This document shows positions 10,780 to 23,800 of a stretch of DNA of 64,000 nt, in pieces. A program made the position numbers and the translations under genes. The DNA is from Locusta migratoria (lineage: Eukaryota; Arthropoda; Insecta; Orthoptera; Acrididae). Every line of letters starts with the position of its first letter. Positions within the stretch are counted from its first letter, which is position 1. The notes below the pieces were generated by a model that saw only the letters and a list, made by a program, of their open reading frames with translations, made no database searches and was not told where the DNA came from. The DNA is taken from positions 286,297,747 through 286,361,746 of the forward strand of contig CM048745.1 in NCBI GenBank assembly GCA_026315105.1, read 5' to 3'.

Positions 10780-10905
10780 CTTCAAGCAATCATACCACTT
10801 GACAATGGCCAAGGGGTACTTGGACGAAAGCTCGTGGTGTTTTAACCACTTGACGCTGAAGAAAACCCGAGAAGTTTCTATTCAATGTTATTGCCTAGAG
10901 ACTAT
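10780..10905 (+). repeat. Possible 3' remnant of the Penelope-like element
   Basis: The segment with 'cttggacgaaagctcgtgg' and 'aaccacttgacgctgaag' resembles a motif I associate with the untranslated end of Penelope-like elements and some LINEs in grasshopper genomes. If so, the Jockey LINE at 7618-10780 is inserted in the Penelope-like element. Assignment rests on memory of a repeat motif. Confidence 0.35.
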
Positions 10906-11054
10906 GCATTCTTACACTTAACGTTAATTTGTATTCGTAAATAAAAATGCGTTTCTGTCACTGACGTACACTTCCGGAAATACTTCTCTCACTATCGTAA
11001 ATAAATCAATAAATATTTAGGATCCTACGTCGCGATGAACGTGTCACTAACGTA

Positions 11055-12880
11055 CACTCTTTGACAAAAAACCTGGCCGCCGGCCGGCCACCGCTGAGCC
11101 TAAGTCCGAGCCGATCGCGACATGGGACAATAAAAGTGGCCGCGCTGATTCGCTCTAAGTCCAGCTATCTGCACAATCTGGCAACACTGCAGACTGCGGG
11201 AGTTCATACAGCACTTCTTGTGTGCAGTTAGAAGATAAATGGGTCAGATCCCTCCTTGGTCTTGCGGTAAAGTGCGCGACTTTCATTTTCAGTATTAGCG
11301 ATCGAAACCGACTGTTGACAAAAATTTTAAATTCATGTCACTCGTGCATGCTGATGCCACATGTGTAAGGGGAGCATATGCGTAACGTATTTCATTTTTT
11401 GAAACACTGGTAATAACATTTCGGCCCAATAACATTGCCACCTCTGGCCGCAGCACTTGGCACAGCTCTCCGCGGCCCACTCGCCGGCAGCAGCGGTGGC
11501 GGCGCTACACAGCGCTGCCTCGCCCTCTGCCCACAGCGCCTGCCGCCGCTCATCGCCCTGGAGGCGTAAAATGCTGTAGTGTTGCTAAGTGGTGATCCAC
11601 AAAAAAGGTTGCGATTCGTATTTCACCCAGGATATAACGAAGCAGACCACCTATTTTGAATTATGAGCATATACATTAGAGAGGCAAAAAATTGTCATTG
11701 TCCAATCCAATGGCACTCTACGATGGTTAACACTTATTTGTGGTTTAAATCTCGATTCTTTTCCTTTCAGAAAAGCCTTTCATGTAATTTGTTATTGTCA
11801 TCAGTTCATATGTTTTCATCAAAACACAATATGTAACCCACTAAAATGTTTTAGTGTCGTTGTTTCACTCCGTACGGTAAATGTATGAGCTAAATTATGT
11901 GAATACGTTTCAGTGCACGTTCTAAAGCAATACAGGCATACTGCAAGGTTCGTGTCTTCATGTCTCATTTCTACAGGAGATATTTCACATCAATGGAGGT
12001 GAATTCGAATTTCTTCGAAGGCGTTTGTATGGTGAAGCAAAGAAGACATCTAATACCATTTCCATAATTTGAAGTCGACCTTTCTGAAATACTTATTATG
12101 TAAAGTTTTTCTTATGATTTCGTTAAAGAGTTTCTTCTTGCTATCTGCAGCGTATAAAGTAAAATAAAATGAAATTAAATTCCATCCCCAAATGCACTTT
12201 CTCCAACCAGGATCAGAACTGCCGACTCACACTAGGGCTGCATCACACGACACAAGCAGAACCACATAGCCAACCACACACTGCCAGAGGTTGGCCTTAT
12301 TCTCTCACATATTGAATGCTTAGCCTCTAACGCATCGCGAAAGAACCTGAAAGTCACCTACACAAATAACTACATTCCTTGAGCGCAAAAGTTAAATTTC
12401 TGTCTCTCATTTCACGTCGGCATTACAAATCATTAGTCATGAAAGTAGAAAAGGAATGTCAAGTGAACTTAGTGAGACAATTCAGTACCACTTGAGGAAG
12501 TAACTGCACTGTCACAGTGTTGCCAAATATCAGCAACGATGTTGCCAGTTCTTAGCTGTACTAGGAAGACCTGTGTAGCGATAAGCGACGCGAAATCGCG
12601 CTGGTCGCATGTGGGCTTCTAGCGGGGAGTCGCGCATTTCGGTTAATATGTGCTATCTCCTGATAGATTCCGTCGTCACATTTACGATGCAGATATTAAA
12701 TTCATTCAATGAGGCCGAAACTAGCGTTTAAATTTTTTGAAGCTTTACAGCATTATGATATATTTTCAGCAAATAACTTGAGAAAAAAATACTGATATTG
12801 TGATTGCAACATACGGCAGGTCAAAGTCTGAGATATATAAAGTTCCATCACGATTTCAGTTTCACCCCCCCCCCCCCCGA
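11055..12880 (+). repeat. Left outer arm of giant terminal inverted repeat
   Basis: It is almost identical to the reverse complement of 18582-20415. In the 11105-11330 stretch compared by eye I saw about two differences in 220 bases. A 61-codon frame (11295-11480, minus) is preserved exactly in the other arm (19990-20175, plus). This reflects arm identity, not coding. The arm is GC-rich at the tip (CG-rich palindromic 'ggccgccggccggcc') and ends inward at a poly-C run (about 12867-12879). Confidence 0.9.
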
Positions 12881-13340
12881 AAAAAGACTGAAACAATTAC
12901 TTTGTTAGATATCTACAAAAGCAATTTTTATGGGTTACTGGAAATGAACATTGCATCATCCGTCACTAAACAGTAAGGTATTAAACATTTCGCATCTTGA
13001 AAGCGACAGCCCACCATATTCTCAATCCTACTAGCATCTGGCCTAAACTGGCTTTTCGCCATGCATTGAGAAGAAATGATGATGAATTGATAACTTACCA
13101 TCATCAACTGTCAGTGAGAGCTTTTTGTAACAAAACGAAAAAGTAATACGAATCATCATTTTCTCCAATGATACTAGGCACTGTTGTCCGAAGATGGACT
13201 GTATCTACGTTGAGTCTTGTCAAACGCGTCTCACATTCAAGGTATATTACCTAAATGAATTTAGTCCTCATGAAGCTGTAACAAAACAGAGAATCTGGGT
13301 GGTTGCGCATGTTCGCAAGTTTTTTTACCATGCCGTAATA
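12881..13340 (+). repeat. Left inner diverged arm of the inverted repeat
   Basis: Inverted homology with 16990-18581 continues, but at clearly lower identity. Matching landmarks include 'aaaaaagact', 'acttgaaagcgac'-like words, 'ttttctccaa', 'gtcttgtca', 'ctcacattc' and 'aagttttttacc'. A peptide-like similarity (IYVESCQTRLTF here; IYVQSCHTRLTF in the other arm) follows from this shared ancestry. Confidence 0.7.
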
Positions 13341-15977
13341 CTTGATGCAAAAATGAGCAAAATACAAATCCATCATCTATCGGTTTCTTCGATTCTTTGG
13401 ACAGTTTTCTTTGGTTTGTACTCCTTCACTTCATCGGCGATCTACTCGTTTCATTGAAAATACAGTAATCAAAATTACGCGACTATTTGTCCCACATTTT
13501 AATGTCCTTGGTTTTTATTCTGAATGACAGTGATGATTTCTGTTGGACTGGTTCCATATATCTGAGCCTAATTAATGAAATTTTATTCCCATGACAGATG
13601 AAATCAATTAGAACCTTGTATCTCTATAATGAATTTTCATATGAAAAAAATTAACACCTGAAGATGGGTCTTCAAAAACTTGAAAACGGTCTTTGACCTG
13701 GAAAGCAACATTCTTAATAATAATAATAAAAAAACAGCTGACACGGCTTCAGAATTTATTATTTACTTGATGGGATGACTACATTTGAAGTGATTTCCAA
13801 ATAAGTTGTTCTATCTATATTTAAATTTTACCATCATTTTAGAATAATTGATAAATTCATTTAAGAAAAAGTTCTTTCGTTTTGTTTCTGATGTCACTTG
13901 ATATTCTTGAAGTAGGCGGCTACAGCATCTGCTATGAGGTTTCCAAGAGACAGTTGGCACGGATGATTTTGTTTGATAGTAAGCGGATAAATTAAAGACG
14001 TAACGAGACGAAATGATGAGATCCAGCTTTTGCAACAAAACGGCCCCGATTTCTAAATTGGCTAGGTTTTCAGAAAGTGACTATTATACAGCTAGACATT
14101 ACTGCTATAAACCTACCTCATTTATTTACTCACAGCTGAGGCAGATTGCTCGCAACGAGAAAGAGAGTAGGAGTAGTTAATGTATGAAACGACCTTCTTG
14201 AACGCAAATTCAGTTAACTACTACAACGAGCATATTATGTTGTTAATTTTTGAAAATATTTAATGTAGATGACAAGAAAAAGTCAACTGACTGCAGAATT
14301 ACATATCAGACTCACATCTACATGATGCCGAAGTTGCGAAACAATAGGCCCTACTACTACGTTGGAACATCTTGATTACATTGGTGGCCTGATGAACGTG
14401 TTTTTGTGGCTGGCGTCCTGCATGTTAGGATCCGGATCCGTAATTCCACTCAGGCTCGAGGTACTGTGCTCTCCAAATTCCGCATATGTCACTATTAAAT
14501 AAAAAAAAATCAATGAATACCTCATTGAGCGTTTTACCAGTTTTGTTTCTCGGTTTATGGTTGATTCATATGCAGGACTTACCGTTATGTTTACTGTACT
14601 CCATTAACTAACAATAAGACTCACAATTTGTCGCAGAAAAGTCTTCCTAAATACCCAAATTTGTCCAGTTTCCTTCGAGTTTGCTTCCTAATAAAATAAA
14701 ATGTCCACAGGTCAATATGGAAATTACAAGCGACCTGTTATTGACAGAACATCTTGCTACGATAAATAGCGTTCCATTTGAATTTTTTGAGCACGTTCCT
14801 TGATGAGGTGCTCAGTGGATTCCGGAATTGTCTTTATTGCCTGCCTCGTTGATTTCATAAAATGTTACGTAGTCTCATGGCCGGATGCGATTTAAACATA
14901 GTTTTAATTGCAACGTGTTCATTACAGCGCGGTGATAGGTTTCAAAGTACAAAGTGCCAGGTATCTCACGTCGATATATTATCATTCGATCGGTGTCGTC
15001 GCAGATAGCGGACGACATTAATTTACTATACATTGCAATGTTCAATGCAATTCTCGAATTTCATTTATTTCTTATGTTAAAGTCAAAACGCGTAAGTTCC
15101 AAGAGGTCTACCGAATATCTGTTAGGCTCCGGTTGATGGCTTCCTCAGTTCAGAACGAAAACTATCCCTCCAGCAGGCGCGCTCCGCCTTCTCCGTTTCC
15201 AGACGCGCGCGCCTTCGCTCGCTCGTTGTGCCGCATTTACCAAAACGACCGTGGCTGCCCCCACCGCGTCATACCTCTTATCGACTTCAGAACGTTAATG
15301 AAATAAATTACCCTTCACGTTGGTGGCCACTAAACGCTACTGTTAGCATTACTCATGATGCAAGAACACTTTATGTTACAGTGTTTCTATGATGTCTGAC
15401 ATAGCTAATAAAAATTCGAAAATTTATTGGAACTATCCTTAACGCGGTAGCAATTATCGAGTGGACAAAAGTTTCTTCATACGTCTTAGTCTATTTTAAA
15501 CCCACGTTTCTATGCATTTTCCATCTGAATGATTATTTTATACTTTTCAAATTTTGTATGTGTGAAATTTTTCATTCAGTTTCAACCGTTTTTATGAGAA
15601 TACAACAGAGACATTCGATACATTTGTTTTATTTCTATTTCACCTGACCCCTCTTATGTATTAGTCACGAAAAGATCGCGAAGGTAAAAGATAGGGCGAT
15701 ATGAACTCACACTAAGTCTTACCAGAAATAGTTTTAACGGCGAACCATTCACGACTGGAAGAGAAACAGGCGGCAACAGCAGTTGTATAAAAATTGCCCT
15801 CCACCACACACCAATTAAGAAATGGCGTTAATGAAGCAGTGTCATCCAGTTCTAAGTTAAGTTGAAAATTCAAGGTCTCTTGTTCAGAGGGAAGTTGGTT
15901 TGAAATGAACTGAAAAATTTGTACCAACACACGAAAACATGAACAAAGTAAGCTCTCTTGCACACGAGACACGAAAG
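13341..15977. other. Central spacer of the giant-TIR element, left part
   Basis: The spacer is mostly AT-rich and non-coding. Landmarks are a 'cacctgaagatgggtcttc' word near 13650, a short AAT run at 13718, and a GC-rich island at 15170-15270 with repeated 'gcgcgc' words. No open frame exceeds 90 codons and none has a recognisable domain. Confidence 0.5.
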
Positions 15978-16085
15978 AAAGAATGAAGGTTACAATTTAA
16001 CGTCCCATCGACAAGGGGGTCATTAGAGCGAAGCAGAAGTTCGGATTGTTATGATAAGGATGTCGAAGGAAATCGGATGAAACAA
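15978..16085 (-). repeat. SINE-B fragment inside the giant-TIR element
   Basis: The plus strand shows 'aatttaacgtcccatcgac' and 'gtcattagagcgaagca', then 'aaggaaatcgg', which is the antisense of the SINE-B body. The tRNA-like head is not retained. Confidence 0.7.
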
Positions 16086-16989
16086 GACTAAAATGAACGT
16101 TATACATTAGCTCTAAGTCGCTTATATTAATGAATATGAGAACTTGTTGATCTTCAATATTGTGAAACATATTGAAAAAACAAATATAACGGTAATACAA
16201 AATACAAATTCAGAGATCAACTTGAAATAAAAACTAATGGTACTAACAATAATAAAGCACAGCAGTTCAAACACTTCACGAGGAGAATTACAGGGAAAAT
16301 ATGTGTTTAACAATATTAAGGAGATGAACAGCAAGAGCAAACTGTTTACGGTTACGAACAATATTCAGCCTACTGCGAAATGAATTATGTGGATCACATG
16401 TTTTCTTTCGATGTGAAATCTGGGATCGGCAGAGACAAAGTATTATCCACCTAGAGACAACGGAAAATGTAATGCGGTCGGAAACGACCAAAGGTAGCTA
16501 CTAGCAGAGAAAAATATATCTCATTATTTTGTGAGAAGTAAAGGCGAATATAAACTGAAAGAATGTAAATACACGAGAAAAATAAAATTAATATTCAAGT
16601 TTCTTAGATATGACTTCTTTCTTCAACATATAATTCCATCTCTTCTGCACAGAGGACTAGCTAAGCGAACCTAACTCTACTATGACAGACAACCGTCTGC
16701 CTTTCGTGGAGATATTTCAGATGAAAGTGTTCTGCCCGTATACGAATGACCTAACGGTTTGGTTTATAGGACAATTTCACTTTTGGCGGTTGCAATTACT
16801 TTACAAATAACAGATCGAATGAATGAAGTAATTTGAAGGGAAACTAATTATTACAATTACTTTGAATCACCTGCAAATATAGAAATATTTAAGACAAAAA
16901 GTACTTCTGAAGCAACAATAAACACTAACATTATAATGCACCTAAACAGGGGCATCACTATACGAAGAAAACAGTTTCTTATTGGGAAA
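16086..16989. other. Central spacer of the giant-TIR element, right part
   Basis: This is AT-rich sequence with short frames only and no recognised repeat. Any further inverted homology to 13341-14200 is too weak to see by eye. Confidence 0.4.
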
Positions 16990-18581
16990 GGTTATGCGGA
17001 TGTAATAGAAGTCACTATATTCTGTAGCAAAAGCCGTCTTGTCAATTTTATGATTATCGGTAAAAACTTCCGTAATAGCTGCTCTAGGACGGTACCCGCC
17101 AGATGCTCATTTTGGTGATATTCCTGGAATGTGAGCCGCGTATGACAAGATTGAACGTATATACGTCCAATTTGGGACAAAGGTCCGTAGTAACTTTGGA
17201 GAAAGTATTCATTTCACACTTTCTCCGTTTCGTTGAAAGAAACTCCCCCCGGAAATTGATGAACGTAAGTCATCTATTCATCAGCATTTTCAATGATGTT
17301 TTCTGCTTTCGGGCTAAAGCCTTACTTAGAATGGGCGTTGGCAGCGCAGCATGGATAAAAGCCAGTTGAAGCATGCTGTTTGTAGGAATGAGGATATTGT
17401 GGGATGGCCAAGAAATTCTTCCTATAGCTTAGCAGTATTGCTTACGTTGCTAGTAAACTCTGATCGTTCCCTTAGTTCCAGAATTCGAGGTATTTTCCAA
17501 TATTCATGAGGATATGACATTAGTCATTGCATTTAAATGACTCTGTTATCCTGAATTAAATTTTCGATCGCAGAAAGGTCTACCCCTCCTTAAATTGCAA
17601 ACAATTTTGTGTTTTATGTCGGGACTGTCTGTATTAACTGCCAACAAATGTCAGATAACTGAACGAGAAATCTCATTTCAGCTCGGTGGCGTCATTCTCG
17701 TTTTCTCATCTACAGCAAGCATAGTTGATTAGGAGGTATCGTTGTACTAGTGATGTGTGTGGCTTCAGGTCTATATTTCTCCTCTGAAAAATATCCTAAA
17801 TGGCATTCAGCAACGAAATACCAAAACTCATTGCAGTGTGTCAACCAAGAGATTGTCATTTTCTAATGTTATTGTAATCTTTATCATTCTGCTGTAGTGC
17901 CATAAACATCATTGATTACTATCATTATTACCATCATTATTATCATTAATTCAGTTGCAAAAGCTTTTATTTCCCATGTGGCCAAGAGACCAGAAAGAAT
18001 GTGTGGTTTGACGAAAAATAGGACAATAGGAGAAACTAGGTAAAACGTTTGTAACAATTTATGTTGATTTATCATCATGACGACAGATACTAACACATGC
18101 AAGTAATAGGTTGCAACGTTCGAAAAATCCATCAGACTCATGGGTTCGGATTCTCATCATCATTTGTTGGCCCATCCAGGCTGTAACACTACGAAATCAA
18201 TAAGCTGCTTAGTAGTCTATAGATTATATGTATATGTTTGCAGAGGAAAAACATCAGAATTGCACGTTTCCCACATATACAGTTTAGTTTCTGTGTTCAT
18301 GGCCGTAATTTTAAATATCCAGTCTTCTAAATACTTAAGTGAAATAATTGCTGTGTTGCACAAATAATCAGTTAACTATGTTTCTTGTGGCTTTCAAGCA
18401 AACCACCACGTAAAAGACATGAAATATTACTTGTACAGTCGTAAGGCTGCGTTTTGAAACGTAGTCGCTTTCAAGTTGCGAAGTTTTTCGAGGCGGATGG
18501 GGCATAATTGATTTCCAATAACTTTTCATATAAAAATTAGCTTTTGTCGAAATGAATCAAAGCAATTGTTTTAGTCTTTTT
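16990..18581 (-). repeat. Right inner diverged arm of the inverted repeat
   Basis: Reverse-complement homology to 12881-13340 is clear at 16995-17235 and again at 18440-18581. Between them lies about 1.2 kb (17236-18440) absent from the left arm. This extra sequence is AT-rich, includes a short 'attattaccatcattatt' microsatellite near 17920, and shows no recognised family. Identity is far below that of the outer arm. Confidence 0.65.
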
Positions 18582-20415
18582 TCGGGGGGGGGGGGGGGAG
18601 GGGGGTGAAACTGAAATCGTGATGGAACTTTATATATCTCAGACTTTGACCTGCCGTATGTTGCAATCACAATATCAGTATTTTTTTCTCTAGTCATTTG
18701 CTGAAAATATATCGTAATGCTGTAAAGCTTCAAAAAATTTAAACGCTAGTTTCGGCCTCATTGAATGAATTTAATATCTGCATCGTAAATGTGACGACGG
18801 AATCTATCAGGAGATAGCGCATATTAACCGAAATGCGCGACTCCCCTCTAGAAGCCCACATGCGACCAGCGCGATTTCGCGTCGCTTATCGCTACACAGG
18901 TCTTCCTAGTACAGCTAAGAACTGGCAACATCGTTGCTGATATTTGGCAACACTGTGACAGTGCAGTTACTTCCTCAAGTGGTACTGAATTGTCTCACTA
19001 AGTTCACTTGACATTCCTTTTCTACTTTCATGACTAATGATTTGTAATGCCGACGTGAAATGAGAGACAGAAATTTAACTTTTGCGCTCAAGGAATGTAG
19101 TTATTTGTGTAGGTGACTTTCAGGTTCTTTCGCGATGCGTTAGAGGCTAAGCATTCAATATGTGAGAGAATAAGGCCAACCTCTGGCAGTGTGTGGTTGG
19201 CTATGTGGTTCTGCTTGTGTCGTGTGATGCAGCCCTAGTGTGAGTCGGCAGTTCTGATCCTGGTTGGAGAAAGTGCATTTGGGGATGGAATTTAATTTCA
19301 TTTTATTTTACTTTATACGCTGCAGATAGCAAGAAGAAACTCTTTAACGAAATCATAAGAAAAACTTTACATAATAAGTATTTCAGAAAGGTCGACTTCA
19401 AATTATGGAAATGGTATTAGATGTCTTCTTTGCTTCACCATACAAACGCCTTCGAAGAAATTCGAATTCACCTCCATTGATGTGAAATATCTCCTGTAGA
19501 AATGAGACATGAAGACACGAACCTTGCAGTATGCCTGTATTGCTTTAGAACGTGCACTGAAACGTATTCACATAATTTAGCTCATACATTTACCGTACGG
19601 AGTGAAACAACGACACTAAAACATTTTAGTGGGTTACATATTGTGTTTTGATGAAAACATATGAACTGATGACAATAACAAATTACATGAAAGGCTTTTC
19701 TGAAAGGAAAAGAATCGAGATTTAAACCACAAATAAGTGTTAACCATCGTAGAGTGCCATTGGATTGGACAATGACAATTTTTTGCCTCTCTAATGTATA
19801 TGCTCATAATTCAAAATAGGTGGTCTGCTTCGTTATATCCTGGGTGAAATACGAATCGCAACCTTTTTTGTGGATCACCACTTAGCAACACTACAGCATT
19901 TTACGCCTCCAGGGCGATGAGCGGCGGCAGGCGCTGTGGGCAGAGGGCGAGGCAGCGCTGTGTAGCGCCGCCACCGCTGCTGCCGGCGAGTGGGCCGCGG
20001 AGAGCTGTGCCAAGTGCTGCGGCCAGAGGTGGCAATGTTATTGGGCCGAAATGTTATTACCAGTGTTTCAAAAAATGAAATACGTTACGCATATGCTCCC
20101 CTTACACATGTGGCATCAGCATGCACGAGTGACATGAATTTAAAATTTTTGTCAACAGTCGGTTTCGATCGCTAATACTGAACATGAAAGTCGCGCACTT
20201 TACCGCAAGACCAAGGAGGGATCTGACCCATTTATCTTCTAACTGCACACAAGAAGTGCTGTATGAACTCCCGCAGTCTGCAGTGTTGCCAGATTGTGCA
20301 GACAGCTGGACTTAGAGCGAATCAGCGCGGCCACTTTTATTGTCCCATGTCGCGATCGGCTCGGACTTAGGCTCAGCGGTGGCCGGCCGGCGGCCAGGTT
20401 TTTTGTCAAAGAGTG
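18582..20415 (-). repeat. Right outer arm of giant terminal inverted repeat
   Basis: This is the reverse complement of 11055-12880 with only scattered differences. The inner limit is a poly-G run (about 18583-18606) matching the poly-C of the left arm. The outer limit is the terminal gtcaaagagtg followed by TA. Confidence 0.9.
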
Positions 20416-20418
20416 TAC

Positions 20419-20838
20419 ATATCCGATATCCAAGCAGACCTCTAAAACTTTAAATTACGTTATTTTTTTACTGTGATAAAATTTTGATGTGATGAAGCAC
20501 GTATGTTGCCCCATGCTAAGCTCACATTACTTGTGAACATCCCATAAAAATAGTTTAAGTTATTTTGCAAATTAAAGTGTTCAAAGACAGATCTACATGA
20601 CAGATTTTGGTAAATCCTTAAATTATCGCATCTATTTGTTCTGTTTTTCGGTTCGGACGTCATAAATGTTGACCAAAGTTACCCTCTCGTTACTAGTGAA
20701 AACTCTAAGAAAATACACCTAGCAATTTCTGGATACAAGCGTCTTCAAACAGTTAAATGAACATACTCAACGGTTTAAGGTAATATAATTAATAAAGGTA
20801 CCTTTTTCCGTGATATGATTTTGATTTATTGTGTTTCC
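20419..20838. other. Unassigned AT-rich sequence
   Basis: No family or coding signal is recognised between the giant-TIR element and the RTE LINE. Confidence 0.4.
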
Positions 20839-23800
20839 ACCCGCATGAACGACAGACATTGCCGAGGTAGGGTGGCAGATGCCGTACAGTATGTACAACC
20901 ACAGCGGAGGCGTATCTAGAGAAGCCAGACAAACGTGTGGTTCCTGAAGAGGGGCAGCAGCCTTTTCAGTAATTACATGGGCAACAGTCTGTGTGATTGA
21001 CTGAGCTGGCCTTGTAACGTCAGCTAACGTGGCTTTGCCGCACAGTTTCTGCGAACAGCTGAAAGCAAGGGGAATCTACAGCCGTTACTTCTCTCGAGCA
21101 CATGCAGCTCTACTGTATGAATATATGATGATGGCATCGCTCGGGTAAAATATCCCGGAGATAAAATAGTCCCCCATTCGTATATCCGAGTGGCGACTAC
21201 TCAGGAGGATGTGGACATCAGGAAAGACAACACTGGCATTCCACGGATCGGAACGTGGAATGTTAGATCCCTTGATCGGGTAGGGAGGTTAGAAAATTTA
21301 AACAGAGAAATGGATAAGTTGAAGTTAGATATAGTGGGGATTAGTGAAGTTCGGTGGAAAGAGGAACAAGATTTATGGTCAGGTGAGTACAGGATTATAA
21401 ATACAAAATCAGTTTGGGGTATTACAGGAGTAGGTCTGATAATGAATAAGAAAATAGGAATGCAGGTAAACTATTTTGAGTAGTGCAGTGATCGCATTGT
21501 CGTAGTCAAGGCAGATACGAAGCCAACACCGACCACAATAGTACAGGTTAATATGAAAAATATCTCTGCCGATAATGAGGATATCAAAGAAATGTATGAG
21601 GAGGTAACGGAAATTATTCAGACAGTTAAGGGAGCGGAAAACTTAATTGCAATGGGAGACTGGAATACGGTAGTAGGAAAAGGAAGGGAAGGAGAAATAG
21701 TAAGTGAATATGGAATGGCCAAAAGGAATGAAAAGAAAGCCGACTGGTAGAATTTGGACGGAACATAATTTAATCATAACAAACACCTGGTTTAAGAATC
21801 ATGAAACATGGTTGATAACGTGGAAGAGACCAGGAGATACCGGAAGGTACCAGATAGATTTTATAATGGTAAGAAATAGATTTAGGAACCAAGATTTAAA
21901 CTGTAAAACATACCCAGGGGCAGATATAGACTCTGACAATATCTTATTGGTCATGAATTGAAACTGAAAAAACTGCAGAAAGGTAGAAAAGTAAGGAGAT
22001 GGGACCTGGATAAACTGAAGGAACCTGAACTAAAAGAAATGGGGGAAAATAAAATAGTAGAAGAGGAGTGGGTAGCATTGAGAGATGAAATAGTTAAGGC
22101 AGCAGAGGACAAAATAGGTAGAAAGGCAAGACCTACAAAAAAAATCCTGGGATATCACAGGAAACACTAAATTTAATCGATGAAATGAGAAAATACAAAA
22201 ATGCAGTAAATGAAACAGGCAAAATGTAGTACAGACGACTAAGATATGAGATTGACAGGAAGTGCAAAATAGCTAAGCAGGAGTGGCTAGAAGGCAAATG
22301 CAAATCTGTAGAATAATGTATAAAATGGGGAAAAATAGATACCGCCTACTGGAAAATAAAAGAGATATTTGCAGACAAGAAAAACAGCTGTATGAATATG
22401 AAGAACTCAGATGGAAAACCAGTTCTCAGCAAAGAAGGGAAAGCTGAAAGGTGGAAAGAGTATATAGTACAAAGGAAATGAACTTAGTGACAATATTGTA
22501 AGAAGGGAAGGAGAAGTATGTGAGTATGAAATAGAAGATACTATACTGAGAGAAGAATTGGACATGGAACTTAAAGACCTAAGTCGAAAGAAGGCTCCTG
22601 GAGTGGACGACATTCTCTCAGAACTATTGAAGTCTCTGGGAGAACCATGACAAAAGTAAGATTTCTGAGACAGGGGAAATACAGTCAGACGTTAAGAAAA
22701 ATGTAATAATCCCCATTCCAAAGAAAGCAGGCGCAGACAGGTGTGAAAATTACAGAACCATCAGTTTAATAAGTCATGGTTGCAAAATTTTAACACGAAT
22801 TATTTAAAGAAGGATGGAAAAGCTGGTAGAAGCCGACCTTGAGGAAGACCAGTTTCGATTCAGGTGAAATGTAGAACACGGAAGGTAATACTCACTTCAC
22901 GGCTTATCTTAGAAGTTAGATTAAGGAAATGCAAACCAACATTTCCAGCTTTTATAAATTTGGAGAAAGGCTTTGCCAATGTTGATCGGAATGAACTGTT
23001 TCAAATTTTGAAATCAGCAGGAGTAAAATATACGGAACGGAAGGTTATTTACAACTTGTACAAAAACCAGTCGTCAGAGTTGAAGGGAATGAAAGGGAGG
23101 CAGAGGTTGGGAAAGGAGTAAGACAGGGTTGTAGCCTTTCCCCAATGTTATTCAATTTGTACATTGAGCAAGCTATAAAGGAAAGCAAGGAGAAATTTGA
23201 AGAAGGAATTAAAGTTCAGGCGAAGAAATAAAAACATTGCGTATTGCCGATGACGCTGCAATTCTGTCAGAGACAGCAAAAGACCTGGAGGAGTAGTTCA
23301 ACGGAATGGACAGTTTGTGGAAAGGTTCATATAACGTGAACATTAACAATAGTAAAACAATGGTAATAGAGTGCAGTCTAAGAAAATCAGGGGATGCTGA
23401 AGGGATTAGATTAGGTAACGAAGAACTAAAGGTGGTGGATGAGCTTTGTTACTTGGGCAGTAAAATAACATGATCGTCGCAGTACATAGAATATAAAATG
23501 CAGAATGGCAATGGGAAGGAAAGCGTTTTCGAAAAAGAGAAATCTTTTAACATCGAATATTAATTTAAGTGTAACGAAGTCCTTTCTGAAGGCATTTGTA
23601 TGGAGTGTTGCCTCGTATGGGAGTGAAACATGTACGATAAACAGTGCGGACAGGAAGAGAGAGGATAGATGCTTTCGAAATGTGGTGTTACAGAAGAATG
23701 CTGAAGATTAGGTGGGTGGATCGCAAAACTAATGAGGAGGTACTGAACAGAATTGGGGAGAAAAGGAATTTGTGGCATACCTTAATTAAAAGAAGGGATC

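Larger units (their letters stand above)
11055..20415. mobile_element. 9.36 kb element with giant terminal inverted repeats
   Basis: Both ends carry the same sequence in inverted orientation, starting cactctttgacaaaaaacc. Each end is directly flanked by TA (11053-11054 and 20416-20417), which fits a TA target-site duplication as made by Tc1/mariner-type transposases. The outer inverted repeats run about 1.83 kb each. The interior contains no recognisable transposase, integrase, polymerase or other long frame. Alternatives are a non-autonomous giant MITE/foldback element, or two old repeats that landed in opposite orientation. The TA flank and terminal match favour a single element. Confidence 0.6.

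Noticed and set aside
11295..20175. Identical 61-codon frames at 11295-11480 (minus) and 19990-20175 (plus)
   Set aside because: The identity comes from the near-identical inverted arms. There is no family resemblance, and the frames are too short to argue for coding.
11055..20415. Polinton/Maverick classification of the long-TIR element
   Set aside because: Polintons carry integrase, DNA polymerase B and capsid genes and make 6-bp duplications; none is visible here and the flank is TA.
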